DNA from: Epiperipatus broadwayi
Lineage: Eukaryota; Onychophora; Udeonychophora; Euonychophora; Peripatidae
NCBI GenBank assembly: GCA_028023455.1
Contig: JAQFVV010012511.1
Location: 2,106,165-2,170,164 of the forward strand
Direction of reading: 5' to 3'
Length of the DNA stretch: 64,000 nt
This document shows, in pieces, positions 25,039-36,879 of this stretch. Position 1 is the first letter of the stretch, and each line of letters starts with the position of its first letter. Position numbers and translations under genes: made by a program. The notes below the pieces were generated by a model. It saw only the letters and a program-made list of their open reading frames with translations, had not been told where the DNA came from and made no database searches.

Positions 25039-25354
25039 AAAAGTCTTTCTAAATCAATCTTCATTTTTATTAAATTAATTAATTTTTTTCTGCTTTTATT
25101 TTATGGTACAGAACAATAAGCAAATATTTTATCTAGCTCAGTGTTTACAATTATATTACATTCAAATATCAGCCTTTCAAGCTAATTGAGCACACACCTT
25201 TTGAGAGTGTTAAATAAATGAATACTTTCCTCTTCAATCCAAGATATAGTATTTATGCAGGAATAAAAAGGATCCTCTTATTCCTACAACTCAAATTCTT
25301 TTATATGAACAAATCTGAAGTACTGTTGAGGAGAGCGTGAGTAGAATTCTCACT

Positions 25355-25511
25355 TTAAATTACTATTTATGATGTTTTTTAACTGAATGAAGTCGGTGAA
25401 ATTACTTAGAATTTACTAAACGTCATTCTTACTGAAACTTACGATGTTTTTTGACTGAATGACGTTGGTGAAATTACTTAGAATTTACTAAAGTCATAAA
25501 TAGTAATTTAA
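25355..25511. mobile_element. 157-bp MITE-like element with TTAA ends
   Basis: Terminal inverted repeats TTAAATTACTATTTATGA (25355-25372) and TCATAAATAGTAATTTAA (25494-25511) are exact mirror images. The interior holds two tandem ~72-bp units ('gatgttttttaactgaatga' at 25371, 'gatgttttttgactgaatga' at 25443). The outermost TTAA on each side may be a piggyBac-type target site, or just part of the inverted repeat. Confidence 0.6.
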
Positions 25512-28260
25512 GGTACAGAACAATGTAAATTTTTATGAAATGTTATTAAATAATTTTTATTTTCTTAATTGTGATTTTTAACACAATGATTATATTTTTA
25601 ATTATCTGATCCTGATTTGTAAAATACAATGTGGTCCAAAAATAAAATGCTTTTTTTCTAATAACTTTTAATTTCTATTTTTATAGAAATCATTAGATTT
25701 TTATTGAAGACTTCTCTAAAATCTTCATTGGAATTGGAGTCTTTAAAAGAAAACTGGAATCTTCTCTTTTTACAAGTTTCAGTTCACTAGTCAAAGTACT
25801 GCAATAGGATGAATCTCAAAATAAGAAACTTGTTAAGAAATATAAATAGTCGAATATCAAACAGTTTTCCAATTTGTAAAATGAGTACCCAAGTTTATTT
25901 TATAATTTTAAAATGTTTTTATTAACATTTTATTTAATATTAATAATTAATTTAATGATTATTATAAATGTATGTATATATAAAGAGATAGTATTACTGT
26001 TGAATTATTCTGAGATTCTAGTAAAATCTTAGATATTAGGAATTAGATCCCTGTTTCATGTTCAACTTGTAATCTAAGTTGATGAATTTTCTTAAAAGAT
26101 TACATTTTAATTATATTCTGATTACGTCATGTAATAAAATTTACTTACCATTTTATCTATTTGAAGACGCTATACTTACCATTTTATTTAATACTTTAAT
26201 AGATAATTCATGATAGAAAGCTGCAAGAAATCTAAACAAATTATGAGCCACATTGTAATTACTACTGATTTAAAATAAAAGCCAATCATAAATGTATATT
26301 TTACACATAATCACATTGCAAAATTTTTTACTGCAAATAATGACATTATTAATTATTTTATTTCATCTTTTTAATATTTAACATATTTTTTTAGATAATC
26401 ACCATTTTTCTCTGTATTATTTTTATCAATTTTTTTTTGTTTCAACGTGACATTTTATATGTTTTTTACCCCTAGATCTTTAAAAATCTTTAGTTATTGA
26501 CTTTAAAATTTTATTTGTTAATTTACTGCCATTTCTTCTAGTAATATATATTTAGACGAACTTTATATAAGCTTTTTATTCCTTTAAGATCAGCGATACC
26601 TGTTTGTTAACGAAATATTTAAAACTAAGCATATATTATACATCTATATGAAACGTATCTTTTCTTTTTTTATGTATTTGCTTATTACTGTAATTTATCA
26701 TTTCTTTTAATATTAGTATAATTAACTTATTATTCACTTATATCTTGTTTTTAAAACTGTAAAATCCTTTTTTAAAAATTTCTAATCTGAAAGTGTTGAA
26801 ACCCATCTATCATGAGACTGCTTTGGTCAAACTTTGTTATCAGGAGTGATTTCCAGTGCTTGAGAACATTAACAGAATAATCTTAGCAAAATGGATTGAT
26901 TTAATTCAGGCAGAAAGTTTTAATGTTCTTTAAAATGAAATATATTTAAATAAATTTTAATAATTACCAAGTTTAACTTTCTTTTCAATTATTTTATCAT
27001 ATTTATAACTTGTTATTGTCTTTCATAAATTTTAATTGCATTTTTAATTTAATTTTAATAAACTTTATAAACGCATTTGTATATAAAGATTTTTTTTAGG
27101 CATCAACTAGATTGTTCAACTTTTTAGTTCCTTATTTTTTGTATAACTCACTGGGTCATACAATATGTAATGAGGTAAAAGGTAAATGTAAATTATGGAT
27201 TCAGCACCGATAGGAGTATTAATAAAACCCACATCATATTACAATCATACCTGTCTTCTTTTTCCAATCAGTGCATTGATTTTCATATATAAGTAATAAA
27301 TAGAAAAATTCCCATTTACCAACCAATAGTGGATAATAGTTGGGTTGGCTATGAGCTGGTATTTGAACAGACATTTTAATTATACATGTGAGCTAAAAAA
27401 TTTCATTGTTCATCTAGATCATACCCAATTCCAGTTAATAGATATGACAAGAAAATGTTTTTATTCACTATACTATATCACCTTCTAAAAATAAAACAAT
27501 CTTTTAGCAACCACTTCAGGGAAAAGTTCTCATAGACTTACAGAGAAGAAGAAAGCATTACTCACCATTTTTGCCAATTTCTAGATGGTGGAATTGTATT
27601 TTTTATCATTGTTTAACCATTCAGTCAATATTAATTTATTGGTAAATAGTAGATAGTTAACTAGATTGGCTACAAGTTAAATATATGAATAAAATCCAAA
27701 GCCTGGGTTGTGCCTGATAAAATATATCCATTTTTATTTCTATTTGAATTTTAAAGCTAGGTCAGAAGTGTGGAAGGAAAATGCATTCCTACTGCTCCAA
27801 TGAAACCATAGAAGGTGGTAGCTTAAAGGTAGACTAATGATTTATTTATAAATAAGTGCATGACATTTATTTCGTAGCAATGAGCATCACATTATTTGCA
27901 ATCATATTTTCTTTATGGTCATGAAATTGTTCACTGTCTAACTGATCCAGAAAATACTCATTAACTAAATAATAATAAATGGCTGCCAGATTGTTTTTTG
28001 CTGGCTATCCATAAAAAAATTTCAACTTTATAAAAATTTCCAATACATTCTTGATTGAAGTCAGGATATATGTATGATTGATTTTATTTATTTATTTTCA
28101 ACAATAAAAATATAATTTAATTTAACTTTTTTAATTAATTTATATATGGCAATCTAATTTAATATGTTTTTATACAAAAAAGTTATTTTTTTTAGAGTAA
28201 AAACAAAAATCAAATACTGAATTTGTTAGATAGATAAAAGCAAATAATGATTAATACTTA
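25512..28260. other. AT-rich intergenic sequence
   Basis: No gene seen. 27300-27420 and 27620-27690 share weak similar phrases ('ggttggctatgagctgg' / 'gattggctacaagtta') but not enough to define a repeat. Confidence 0.45.
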
Positions 28261-29170
28261 CAGGAACTTCTTTTTAATTGAAAGAAAATCCACTGATTCC
28301 TATTTGAGACTTTTAAAGAACTGAGCAGGACAAATTCCTAATAACTATTCCTTATATTCTTGCTGTTGCCACTGGCATTGCTATGTGATTGTTTATATTG
28401 TAAATAAACATGGATGGATTTCTCATCAATATGCTAAATTTATTAGTTTTACTTCTGTGTTTAAGATCAAAAAATACCTTAGTTTTTCTTCTTAATTGTT
28501 TTCTTGTTCTTCATTGAAAAATCAGTTTTGACAAAAGGATGAATGTGAGTGATAATTCATAAAGATATTTCAATTATGACAACCCTTTGATTAAGAATTC
28601 ATGCTGCTTTTTGATAATGGCATTTTATTTAGATATCTACAACTGCAAATCATTTTCATGTCAAAGAAGATTGCAATTATTGGAAGAACTGTCTAATATT
28701 AAAAAGAACATTGTTGGATTTTGTGAAATTAGAAGATGAAAAGTCAACTGATTTAAAAAGTTGCTACAAAAACACATATTGCAAGCCCAAATAAAATGGT
28801 ATTTATCATAAAGAAAAAGTGATATAACTCCATTTTGGAGATTGGTGGTATATCATCCAGATTAGGAAGATTAGTTAAAGGTTTTCTACGTAAATGGAAA
28901 AAAGCAAATGCAAAGAATTCAGGTTTATTTCAATAGGATTTTTATTTAGATGTACAAATTGCTTTGGTTAGACAAAGAAATATTCTAAATTGTCATGGGA
29001 GACTTTAATTCCGAAATTAGAAGGTGATTGAAAAGTAAAAATGCTGTGGATAAATTTGATTATAACCATAGATATGAGAGGGAATGCATACTTTTGAAGT
29101 TTTCAGGAGAAAAAATCTTTATGTTATGACTTCTATCTTTGAGAAAAATAGTAAATAGAAATTGATAACA
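28261..29170 (+). pseudogene. RTE LINE 5' fragment (5' UTR and endonuclease)
   Basis: Matches the 5' part of the RTE element at 58018-61221, here on the + strand. 'ggaacttctttttaattgaaag' and 'aaagaactgagcaggacaaattcctaa' mirror its 5' leader. YNCKSFSCQRRLQLLEELSN then IVGFCEIRR (about 28640-28740) mirrors its YNCRSRSSEGRLQELREELS and IIGICEVRR. IVMGDFNSEIRR near 29000 carries the GDFN motif of APE-type endonucleases. Stops and small deletions occur throughout, and it ends near 29170 before any RT region. Confidence 0.65.
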
Positions 29171-29734
29171 CATAAGTTTCAAAGTCTTCCTCTCTGCTAC
29201 TGCACAAACTACATGCTAATCTTTAAACACTGTTGCTTCTTTTCAGTCATGTTCTTATGCTTCTAAAAAGATTCATAATCATTAGATAGTCAATTTTTAC
29301 TTAAAAAATATTTTTTCATTACTTTTGAAAATATTTTCACTTTGTACATAATTCTGACATTTTGGTCTTAATTATGCTTTTGCTTGATTTAATGTCTCAA
29401 ATTGAATTTTGTGATATCACATAATTTATACTATGTGGATATTCCTCAACATAGCATTTTATTGTCTACATTAGCATCCTGTCTCTTCAATTCTGTTATG
29501 GCATGGTTTTCCTAATTCTATCAATTTAATTAATTTTTGAATATTCAGCTAATAATCTCTGTCAGTGTTTTACCATTAGTTTTTTTTTTTTTGTTTTGGT
29601 ATTTTTGTGAAAAACATAAATTAGGAAAATAAAAATTTAGAATTGTTTTACAGAACTATAATGTCCTATATATTTTTAAAATGTTTTACTTTTTATAATT
29701 TTTGAAGGAATTTACTTCCAAATATAATTTACAA
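29171..29734. other. AT-rich spacer
   Basis: No gene or clear repeat seen. The last 12 bases (TATAATTTACAA, 29723-29734) are the left target duplication of the palindromic retroposon that follows. Confidence 0.45.
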
Positions 29735-30374
29735 TTTAAATGACTAAATATCACAAGATTGCCATTTCCTATGCTTACATAGGCTGTTAAAACAGAGGTA
29801 AACTCATAATACAGTAGTGTCACTCAGTCCAAGCCAGAATAATTAATGGTTGCAAGAAGGTTTGCGTATAAAGTTCTATCTAGTGCCTACTCATCCAATA
29901 TCCCTATACTAGTTTCTGTTTTGTGGCTTTCATCAGTGAGGAGCTTTGAATTTGAAAGCACTGCACCTAGATCTTAAAATCTAGATCCTAAGATCTAGAG
30001 GTGCAGTGCTCTCAGCTCCAAAGCTCCTCACTGATGAAAGCCACAAGTTTAAAAATTAGTCTAGGGATATTGGATGAATAGCTGTAACTGCTACCAGGCA
30101 GGTCCGTGGATAGGGGAATGGCCCCCAGATATGGGGGTCAGCTGTGAATAAGCATTTAGGAAAATAAGCAGTCCTGAACCAACAGCGGCAATGTTAATAG
30201 GGTGTGGGGGATCATAAGGGTGGCTCCTTATGTTTCCAGCTAAATACCACATAAACCCAATGATAACATTGTGCTAAGGCAAGTTTCTGGCGCCATACCC
30301 AGAGGCCATGGCCATGGTAATGGAGAAAGCAGCATTATCATTACTGGCCCAAGGCAGAAGATGAAGATATCGGA

Positions 30375-32987
30375 ATGGCTTGGTTCCAGAGATCTATGGG
30401 CATGGATGCAGCATCTTTAATGGCCATAGCACTGCAAATACCTAGAAAGATGCTGGTTTCCCATCTGGGGTTGCCCATGATGGGTTGGTGGCAGCAAGGG
30501 CATGCGGCTATAAAACCAGGACCTTGCCACTCAAACTACATGATGTGGAAAAATTCAGATAGAGATCTTGCTAGGGCGTACCCTGTAAGCGACGCGTTGG
30601 GGCCTCGCCTGACTCCACCGAGAAGCGGACAAGGGCTACCATATCGTGAGCGGATACGGTTAAAGAAGATTGCTCAAAGGAAAAGGAGGTTGAGTAGTGA
30701 AGGAAGGATGAAGGGTTGTTCGGTCAGGTTGACTGTCGGTACTCTCAATGTTGGCACCATGACTGGGAAAGGTAGTGAGCTTGTGGACATGATGATAAGA
30801 AGAAAAGTGGACATTGTGGCAGTTCAGGAAACAAGGTGGAAAGGCCAAAAGGCAAGGGAACTGGGAAATGGCTTCAAGTTGTTCTATTGTGGTAGTGATT
30901 CTAAAAGAAATGGGGTTGGAATTATACTGAGCTCAAATTTGAAACATAGGGTATTGGAAGTTACTCGGTATAATGACAGGATTATCTCAATGAGAATTGA
31001 CTTGGAGAGTTGTGTGATTACTGTGATTAGTGCATATGCTCCACAGTCAGGATGTGATGAGGATGAGAAAGATAAGTTTTGGGGTGAGATGGATGATATT
31101 TGGGGCTCAATTCAACAAACAGATAAGGTCTTCCTTTGTGGAGATTTGAATGGACATGTGGGCAGAGAAAATGGTGGGTTGGAAAGAATCCTGGGAAATC
31201 AGGGAATTGGGGAAAGAAATAAAGAGGGAGATAGAATAATTGATTTTGCTGTTTCAATGGATATGGCATTATTGAACACCTTCTTCAAGAAACCCCCAAA
31301 TCAAAAGATAACTTACATGAGTGGGGGACGAGAATCCCAAATTGACTATATTATGTATAGACGAATTGGCCTAAAAGATATACAGGATTGCAAGGTTATT
31401 CCAGTAGAAGCTATGGGTCAACAGCACAGACTTTTACTATGTCATGCTAATCTTACAGGAATTAAAATAAATCCTAGAAGAGGTATCATCAAGACCAAAT
31501 GGTGGAAACTTGAGGTTGATGCCTACAGAAAGCAACTTGTTGATGAATTGATGAAGGTTGAAGACAAAGAAGAAGGGGAAGATCTTTGAACAAGTACTGC
31601 AAATAACATCTGTGTAATTGGGGATCAAGTTCTTGGCCAAACGTCGGGTGTGATAAAAGAGAATAAAGAGACTTGGTGGTGGAATGCAGAAGTGCAGAAA
31701 AAAATTGGGAATAAGAAAATAGCCAAAAAGGAGTGGGACAAAGACGGAGGGGAAAGTAGTAGGGTCAAATATAATATAGCAAAGAAAGAAGCAAAGAAAG
31801 CTGTTGCCAAAGCCAAGTTTGACGCATACTCAGATTTATATGAAAGTTTAGAGAAAGAAGAAGGAGTTAAGAAGATTTTGCGTATTGCAAAACAACGAGA
31901 TAAGAGTGGTAAAGATATTTACCAAGCAAATAGAATAAAAGACTCTAGCAATAAGGTGTTGTGTGGCAAGAATGAAATCATAGCTAGATGGCAGCAATAT
32001 TATGAGCACCTACTAAATGAAGAAAACTTTCGGATTGACAAGGGATTTGGGACTCCAAATTTGGGCCCAGCTTTAAAGATCAGTAGGGAAGAAGTTAGAC
32101 AAGCAGTCAGAAGAATGAAATGTGGGAAATCGGTGGGTCCAGATAACATCCCTGTAGAGGTATGGAAGGTAATGGGAGAAGAGGGAATCACCTTTCTGAC
32201 CAAACTTTTTAATAACATCATGATCACGGAGAAAATGCCAGATGAATGGAGGAGAAGCATTTTGGTTCCAATCTATAAGAATAAGGGAGATATTCTAGAA
32301 TGTAGTAATTATCGAGGAATAAAGCTGATGAGCCACACAATGAAAATATGGGAGAGAATAATAGCAAATAGGCTACGGCAGGAAATAGACATCAGTGAAG
32401 AACAGTTTGGTTTTATGCCAGGTAGAGGAACCACAGATGCAATTTTTGCACTGCGGCAACTTATAGAAAAACATAGAGAAGTCAACCAAGAAATTGTTCT
32501 AATATTCATTGATTTGGAAAAAGCATTTGATAGAGTACCTAGAGATGAACTTTGGAGATGCCTAAGGAAAAAGCTGGTTCAGGAAAAATACATTCGTCTG
32601 ATTCAAGATATGTATCAAGGCTGTCAAACCAGTGTGAGATGTAGTTCAGGAGAACCAGACTCATTTCAGGTGAAAGTGGGTGTGCATCAGGGATCAGCCC
32701 TGAGTCCCCTACTATTTAATATCGTTATTGATGTTCTAACAGAGGATATTCGTAGGGTAGCACCCTGGAACATGATGTATGCCGATGATATAGTGATTGC
32801 AACTCAAAACATCAAGGAAGCTCAGGATAGGATAGAAGAGTGGAGGAAAGCACTGGAGGAAGGAGGAATGAGAATTAGCAGAAATAAAACTGAAGTGCTC
32901 TTCTGTGGTAATGGTGGAGGAAGCATTTTGTTAGGGGAAAGAAGTTGCCTGAGGCTGAAAAATTTAAATATCTCAGGGCCTGGATGA
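30375..32987 (+). pseudogene. RTE LINE ORF: endonuclease and reverse transcriptase, one nonsense codon
   Basis: Target-primed retrotransposition enzyme. Frame 30375-31589 holds an APE-type endonuclease: TVGTLNVGTMTGKG, then VAVQETRWKGQ (catalytic Glu), FLCGDLNGHVG and SQIDYIMYRR. A TGA at 31587-31589 breaks it; the same frame continues at once (TSTANNICVIG) to 32987, so a single base change, probably in a Trp codon, explains the stop. The RT half shows CGKSVGPDNIPVEVW, RGIKLMSHTMKIWE, EEQFGFMPGRGTTDAIF, IDLEKAFDRVPR, VGVHQGSALSPLLFNI and the palm MMYADDIVIAT. All catalytic Asp residues look present. The frame is lost near 32940, before the C-terminal part. This protein type is often annotated in error as craniofacial development protein 2. 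Confidence 0.85.
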
Positions 32988-33490
32988 ATAAAGATGGATC
33001 ACTGGATGGAGAAGTTGTTGGGAGAACTCAAGCTGGTTGGAATAATTGGAGAAGGGTCTCTGGGATACTCTGCGATAGGAGAATAGGTGCAAGGTTGAAA
33101 GGAAAAGTATATAAAACTGTGGTGCGTCCGGCACTGATGTATGGTGCAGAAACATGGCCGATCACTAAGAAAATAGAAGACAAGCAATGTGTAACAGAAA
33201 TGAGAATGCTTAGGTTTGCCTCGGGCCTCACTAGAAAGGACAAAGTGAAAAATGAAGTAATTCGAGAAAATATGAGAGTGAGAATGATCAGTGAAAAAAT
33301 GAAAGAATCAAGGTTGAGGTGGTTTGGTCATGTTAAGAGAAGAGAAGAAAATTACATTGGAAGGAAGATTTTGGAGATGGAACCACCGGGGAAAAGACCC
33401 AAAGGTAGACCTAAGATCAGATGGATTGATCGAGTGAGAAAGGACTTGCAGGAGATGTCACTTAGGGAGGAAATGACTTTAGATCGGTAG
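32945..33490 (+). pseudogene. RTE LINE ORF: C-terminal part after a frameshift
   Basis: In a different frame from the upstream RT: LPEAEKFKYLRAWMNKDGSL opens it, where FKYLG is the usual block just after the palm. Then KVYKTVVRPALMYGAETWPI, LRWFGHVKRRE and GRPKIRWIDRVRKDLQEM, all typical of the RTE C-terminus. The shift is one nucleotide near 32938-32946. The TTG at 32945 is not a true start; this is the tail of the upstream ORF. The stop at 33488-33490 is followed by a short 3' UTR and the GAA-repeat tail. Confidence 0.85.
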
Positions 33491-33677
33491 CCTGGAGAAG
33501 ATTGATCCGCACCAGCGACCCCACTTGATGTGGGATTAATCAAGCTGTGGAAGAAGAAGAAGAAGAAGGCAGTATATAAGGACTTTATCCACAAACCTTC
33601 TTGCATCCATTGATTACTCTGGGTTGCATTAGATGGTATCACTGTGTGGAATGTTTTGCCTCTGTTATAATTTATAA

Positions 33678-34440
33678 CATATGCAGTTTCACTCTAAAAT
33701 AAAATCAATAGAACATTTGATTGTATAAAAAGATATCTAATTTTTTGCAAGATCTATTTCTTCTGCTACTTCAACAATTCTGTTGCTAAAATTTATAAAT
33801 ATTTAAAAGTCACTTTTATATTCTACTTTTTTTTGTAATGTGATATGTATATTATTGCTATAATTAGATTCTTTATCATCATTTTGTAGACAATTTTTTT
33901 TCCAGAAAAAAATACTTAGATTTTATATTCTTAAAATGGCAAAAGAAAGATCCATTTTTGTATTTCAAAAAAATTTTTTTTATAACTATCTGGTACACTC
34001 ATCTATAAAATTAAGTCAATATCAGCATAAAATAAATTTTTATTAGTCTACAAATATCTCTTGCAGTTTTCAATTTTCAGATGGAACTAAATAATTATAT
34101 ATATATTATCCATGGATATATATAAATTATTTGTATTATTATTTTCATTAAAATCTATTCTTCAAATTTTAACTTTTGTTTTTTAAACGATAACTGTAAA
34201 TATACTTTCCTTAAGTGTTGAGGGTTTTTGATGCCAATCTTTTATTTTTTGCATGCAGTTTACAAATTTAAATTTTTGTCTTAATTTTTGAGCTTCATTA
34301 TAATAAAGATCATTTCATTTCTTTGTACTTAATATGCCCTTTCTTCTTTGATATTTGATTTATCTTTTTAAATAATGCAAAATCCTTTATTAATTTGTCC
34401 CTACCATAAAATTTCAGATAAAATAATGGCATGTATATTT
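33678..34440. other. AT-rich spacer
   Basis: No gene or recognisable repeat seen; T-rich runs and short AT tracts only. Confidence 0.45.
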
Positions 34441-34560
34441 AGTAGCTAACAGCTTAATGGTAATATATTTGGGTGTTGTGACTACAATCTAAGTTTGAAT
34501 TACAGCTATATAAACTTGAAAGTTTTTCACGTTGCAATCAGACTTAATTTTTTTTTTCAA
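34436..34560 (+). mobile_element. Possible tRNA-derived SINE head
   Basis: 'CAGCTTAATGG' (34450-34460) is one base off the A-box pattern and 'GTTTGAATTA' (34493-34502) is close to a B box. The 32-bp gap is as in tRNA genes. It ends near a T run at about 34547-34557. No intact tRNA cloverleaf is apparent and no second copy of this head was found. Confidence 0.4.
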
Positions 34561-34647
34561 GTAGTTAACTCATAGGTAATTTAGATATTCCTGTACTTCT
34601 GTTTAATAAGAGAGATGTTTAAACTTTGTGGTTAATTATTATATAAG

Positions 34648-34965
34648 TATGATTTGCGCTAAAGTCGTATAAGCACACAAAGCTGACTTTAAAATTCTTT
34701 ATGTATTAAAACAATGAAGCAAGTGTGGCTGAGCGCTTTCAAGAGATCAACAGAAAAGCCACATGCTACAATATATCCAAGAAATGGAATACATAAATTC
34801 ATTTGCATAAATTTGCATTACTAGTTTCGTTAGTTACAATATGGCTATGACTATGAGGGCTGCGTCCCTTGAAAGTGCTCAGCCACACTTGCATCATTAT
34901 TTTAATACATAAAGAATTTTAAAAAGTCAGCTTTGTGTGTTTATGCATCTTTAGCACAAATCATA
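34648..34965. repeat. Foldback element, ~97-bp arms, 124-bp loop
   Basis: The left arm 34648-34743 ('tatgatttgcgctaaag...gtgtggctgagcgctttcaag') and right arm 34868-34965 ('cttgaaagtgctcagccacac...ctttagcacaaatcata') are inverted copies with a few mismatches and small indels. The loop has no ORF. No clear target duplication is visible, so it may be a MITE or a segmental inverted duplication. Confidence 0.8.
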
Positions 34966-35499
34966 TTTCTGTTTAGTAGTTTTTTAAGTTAGGCTGTTGA
35001 AAAAACATCTATTCTGCAGTGGCTATTTAATGATTGTTGTTTTTTTCATTTACCATTATTGAATCACTGAATAAAACTGTACTAATTAGATAAAATGCTA
35101 AAGATTCAAAGAGTTAAATTCTGTAATATAATAAGTAATATCTACTAAGGCTGTAACCTCAAGAATGTGTGCATAAAAATGCGATAGTAGGGACCTCTAC
35201 AGGTCTTAACCACAAGCTTATGTTTTGGAAGAATTGTTCAGAAATTTACAAGTTCAAGCACTGGAAATTCCAGAAATGGAATTGATCTGAAAATCATTTA
35301 CTCCAGAGTCTGATACTTTAATGCTGCATTAAATATTGCCAGACATATAATATAAGCCATATTAGAACTATTATTAATATTTTTATGTATAAAATAATAT
35401 CAATAAATAATGATAATAGAAATAATACACATATTAATTCTCTCTGTATATATTATCTGTGTGTCTGCTTTCAAAGAAAAATTTCCCTGATATATATTA

Positions 35500-35850
35500 A
35501 AAGAAAAGATGAACAGACAATTGATTTAAAAAGTGTACATATACATTACTACAAAAACTGAAATATAGCAAGCCCAAATATTACTTTTACAATGCTTTAT
35601 ATAATTATAACCCACTATAGTGGTGGTTATAATTATATAAAGCATTGTAAAAGTAATAAAGAAAATAAATGATATTAATATTATATGGATTTGGCAAAGC
35701 AATAAGAAAGATAAACCCAAATAACATGGTATTTATTATAAAGAAAGAGTGGAATAACTACATTTTGGATTCCCTTTTGAATGCCAAAACTATTCACAGT
35801 TTACTATTATCATTGGACACTGTCTATTATCATCTGACTGTGATTTTTCT
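35500..35850 (+). pseudogene. RTE LINE endonuclease fragment with an insertion
   Basis: 35508-35580 reads DEQTIDLKSVHIHYYKN, matching KKTIDLKSGHILYYKG of the 58-61 kb RTE. 35714-35790 reads NNMVFIIKKEWNNYI, matching SGVGFIINKKWKNNI. The two parts are adjacent in the intact family, so 35581-35713 is an insertion. No other part of the LINE is recognisable nearby. Confidence 0.6.
35581..35713. mobile_element. Small insertion carrying a 76-bp palindrome
   Basis: 35581-35656 is an almost perfect palindrome: TTACTTTTACAATGCTTTAT... on the left and ...ATAAAGCATTGTAAAAGTAA on the right, with an inner CACTATAGTG that also mirrors. It sits in an RTE fragment between AGCCCAAATA (35571-35580) and AACCCAAATA (35714-35723), which look like a 7-8-bp target duplication (CCCAAATA). 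The 57 bp after the palindrome are AT-rich with no feature. Confidence 0.6.
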
Positions 35851-36059
35851 ATAATAAAATATAATGGATATATCCACATATTTATATAATTTGTTAAAAA
35901 ATATTAATTTGTGTATATATATAAATGTGTGCATGTGTATAGATGCCATGTGAATTTATCTTTAGTGACTTTTTTCAGACTAACATAATCCTAAACATAC
36001 ATAACTAATTAACAAAAATGAAACATTAGTTTGTTTTTTGAGCATTTACTATTTACTTT

Positions 36060-36300
36060 TTTCTTCTATCATATCTTTTTTTACGCCATTGCATCTCAAA
36101 AGATGTCTCATCTAATGTAGTTGTTTGACCTTGCAAGATTTTTTTAGAATTTCAGTATCTGATTTTTTCTCCATTCAATTAATTGCATCTATTCTTCTTT
36201 AGTCCAAGCTTTGATATCAATAGATGAAAGTATCCAAGTCTCAGCACCACACAAACCACAGACTAAACCCATGACTTCATTAATATAATAGATAATAAAC
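36060..36300 (-). pseudogene. LINE C-terminal fragment, decayed
   Basis: On the - strand 36060-36260 reads CGAETWILSSIDIKAWTKEE, a stop, then MQLIEWRKNQILKF. This fits the LINE block YGCETWTL...F.MWC.RRIL that follows the RT. The flanks cannot be aligned to any copy in this window. Motif-based call. Confidence 0.45.
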
Positions 36301-36879
36301 TAATTCCAGTTTTATTATTATTGACATAGTATATATTAAGTAGATAAAGAAAGTTTAACATTATTACAATAATATATTTATATTAGGAAATTAAAATTTC
36401 AGTATTATTGGAAAAAATTATGGATAAAAATAATTCTTTAAAATAGAAATTGATTAATTCTTTAATAATAAAAAAAAAAACCTTTGTCAAGCCAAATTAA
36501 TTTCATAAAACACAATAGTAAATTATTGGAAGGTCAAAATAATAAAAAATATTAATTGATTTGTTAAGTTTCTTTTCTTTCATAAATGCCAATACATAAT
36601 GTAGAATACAAGATTTGTCTTAATTTCTTTTTATATATAAACTTAATGATTTTCAGCTCCTTGTATGACATTGATTGTTTAAATATTCATTGTTTAACCA
36701 GATTAAGTAACTTAACACTAAAGAATGTTAAAGAAAATAAATCTACTTTATATCTATTTTTGTTTATTTATTTAATCTTTTCTTAAGAGTTGGATCATTT
36801 TCTATGTGTTTGATTGATTTTATTATTGTCTTTTTTTAACAGAAGACTGATAGGATAATTTCTGGGATTTCTAAACTGT

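Larger units (their letters stand above)
30081..33567 (+). mobile_element. RTE-type LINE, nearly intact, inserted in the palindromic retroposon
   Basis: The element begins at 'gctgtaactgctaccaggcagg', where the host palindrome breaks off, and ends in a GAAGAAGAAGAAG 3' tail before the palindrome resumes at 33568. RTE elements usually end in such short tandem repeats rather than poly-A. The GC content is clearly higher than the surroundings, consistent with recent arrival. No target duplication is apparent at the junctions. It encodes a single endonuclease-RT protein with only one stop and one frameshift. Confidence 0.85.
29735..33665 (-). mobile_element. Palindromic retroposon, copy 2 (fullest), split by an RTE LINE
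   Basis: The unit occupies 29735-30080 and 33568-33665, with an RTE inserted between. The left half starts with the reversed family tail ('gactaaatatcacaagattgcc...cctatgcttac'), then the arm from 'cagtagtgtcactcagtcc' to 'cacctagatctta'. The mirror arm runs from about 29990 ('aagatctagaggtgcagtgc') to 'gggatattggatgaata' at 30080 and continues at 33568 with 'ggcagtatataaggacttta...ttgcatccattgattactctgg'. The flanks TATAATTTACAA (29723-29734) and TATAATTTATAA (33666-33677) form a 12-bp target duplication with one mismatch. Both arms are nearly complete, about 160-190 bp each, so the transcript would fold into one long hairpin. Confidence 0.72.

Noticed and set aside
30375-31589. Host gene craniofacial development protein 2
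   Set aside because: That label is a common misannotation of RTE endonuclease-RT proteins; the motifs and adjoining RT show a LINE.
32945-32947. TTG taken as a start codon for a separate 181-codon gene
   Set aside because: The sequence continues the RTE RT domain after a one-base frameshift; it is not a separate gene.
30660-33642. Several - strand frames of 60-96 codons
   Set aside because: All lie opposite the RTE ORF and are its antisense shadows.
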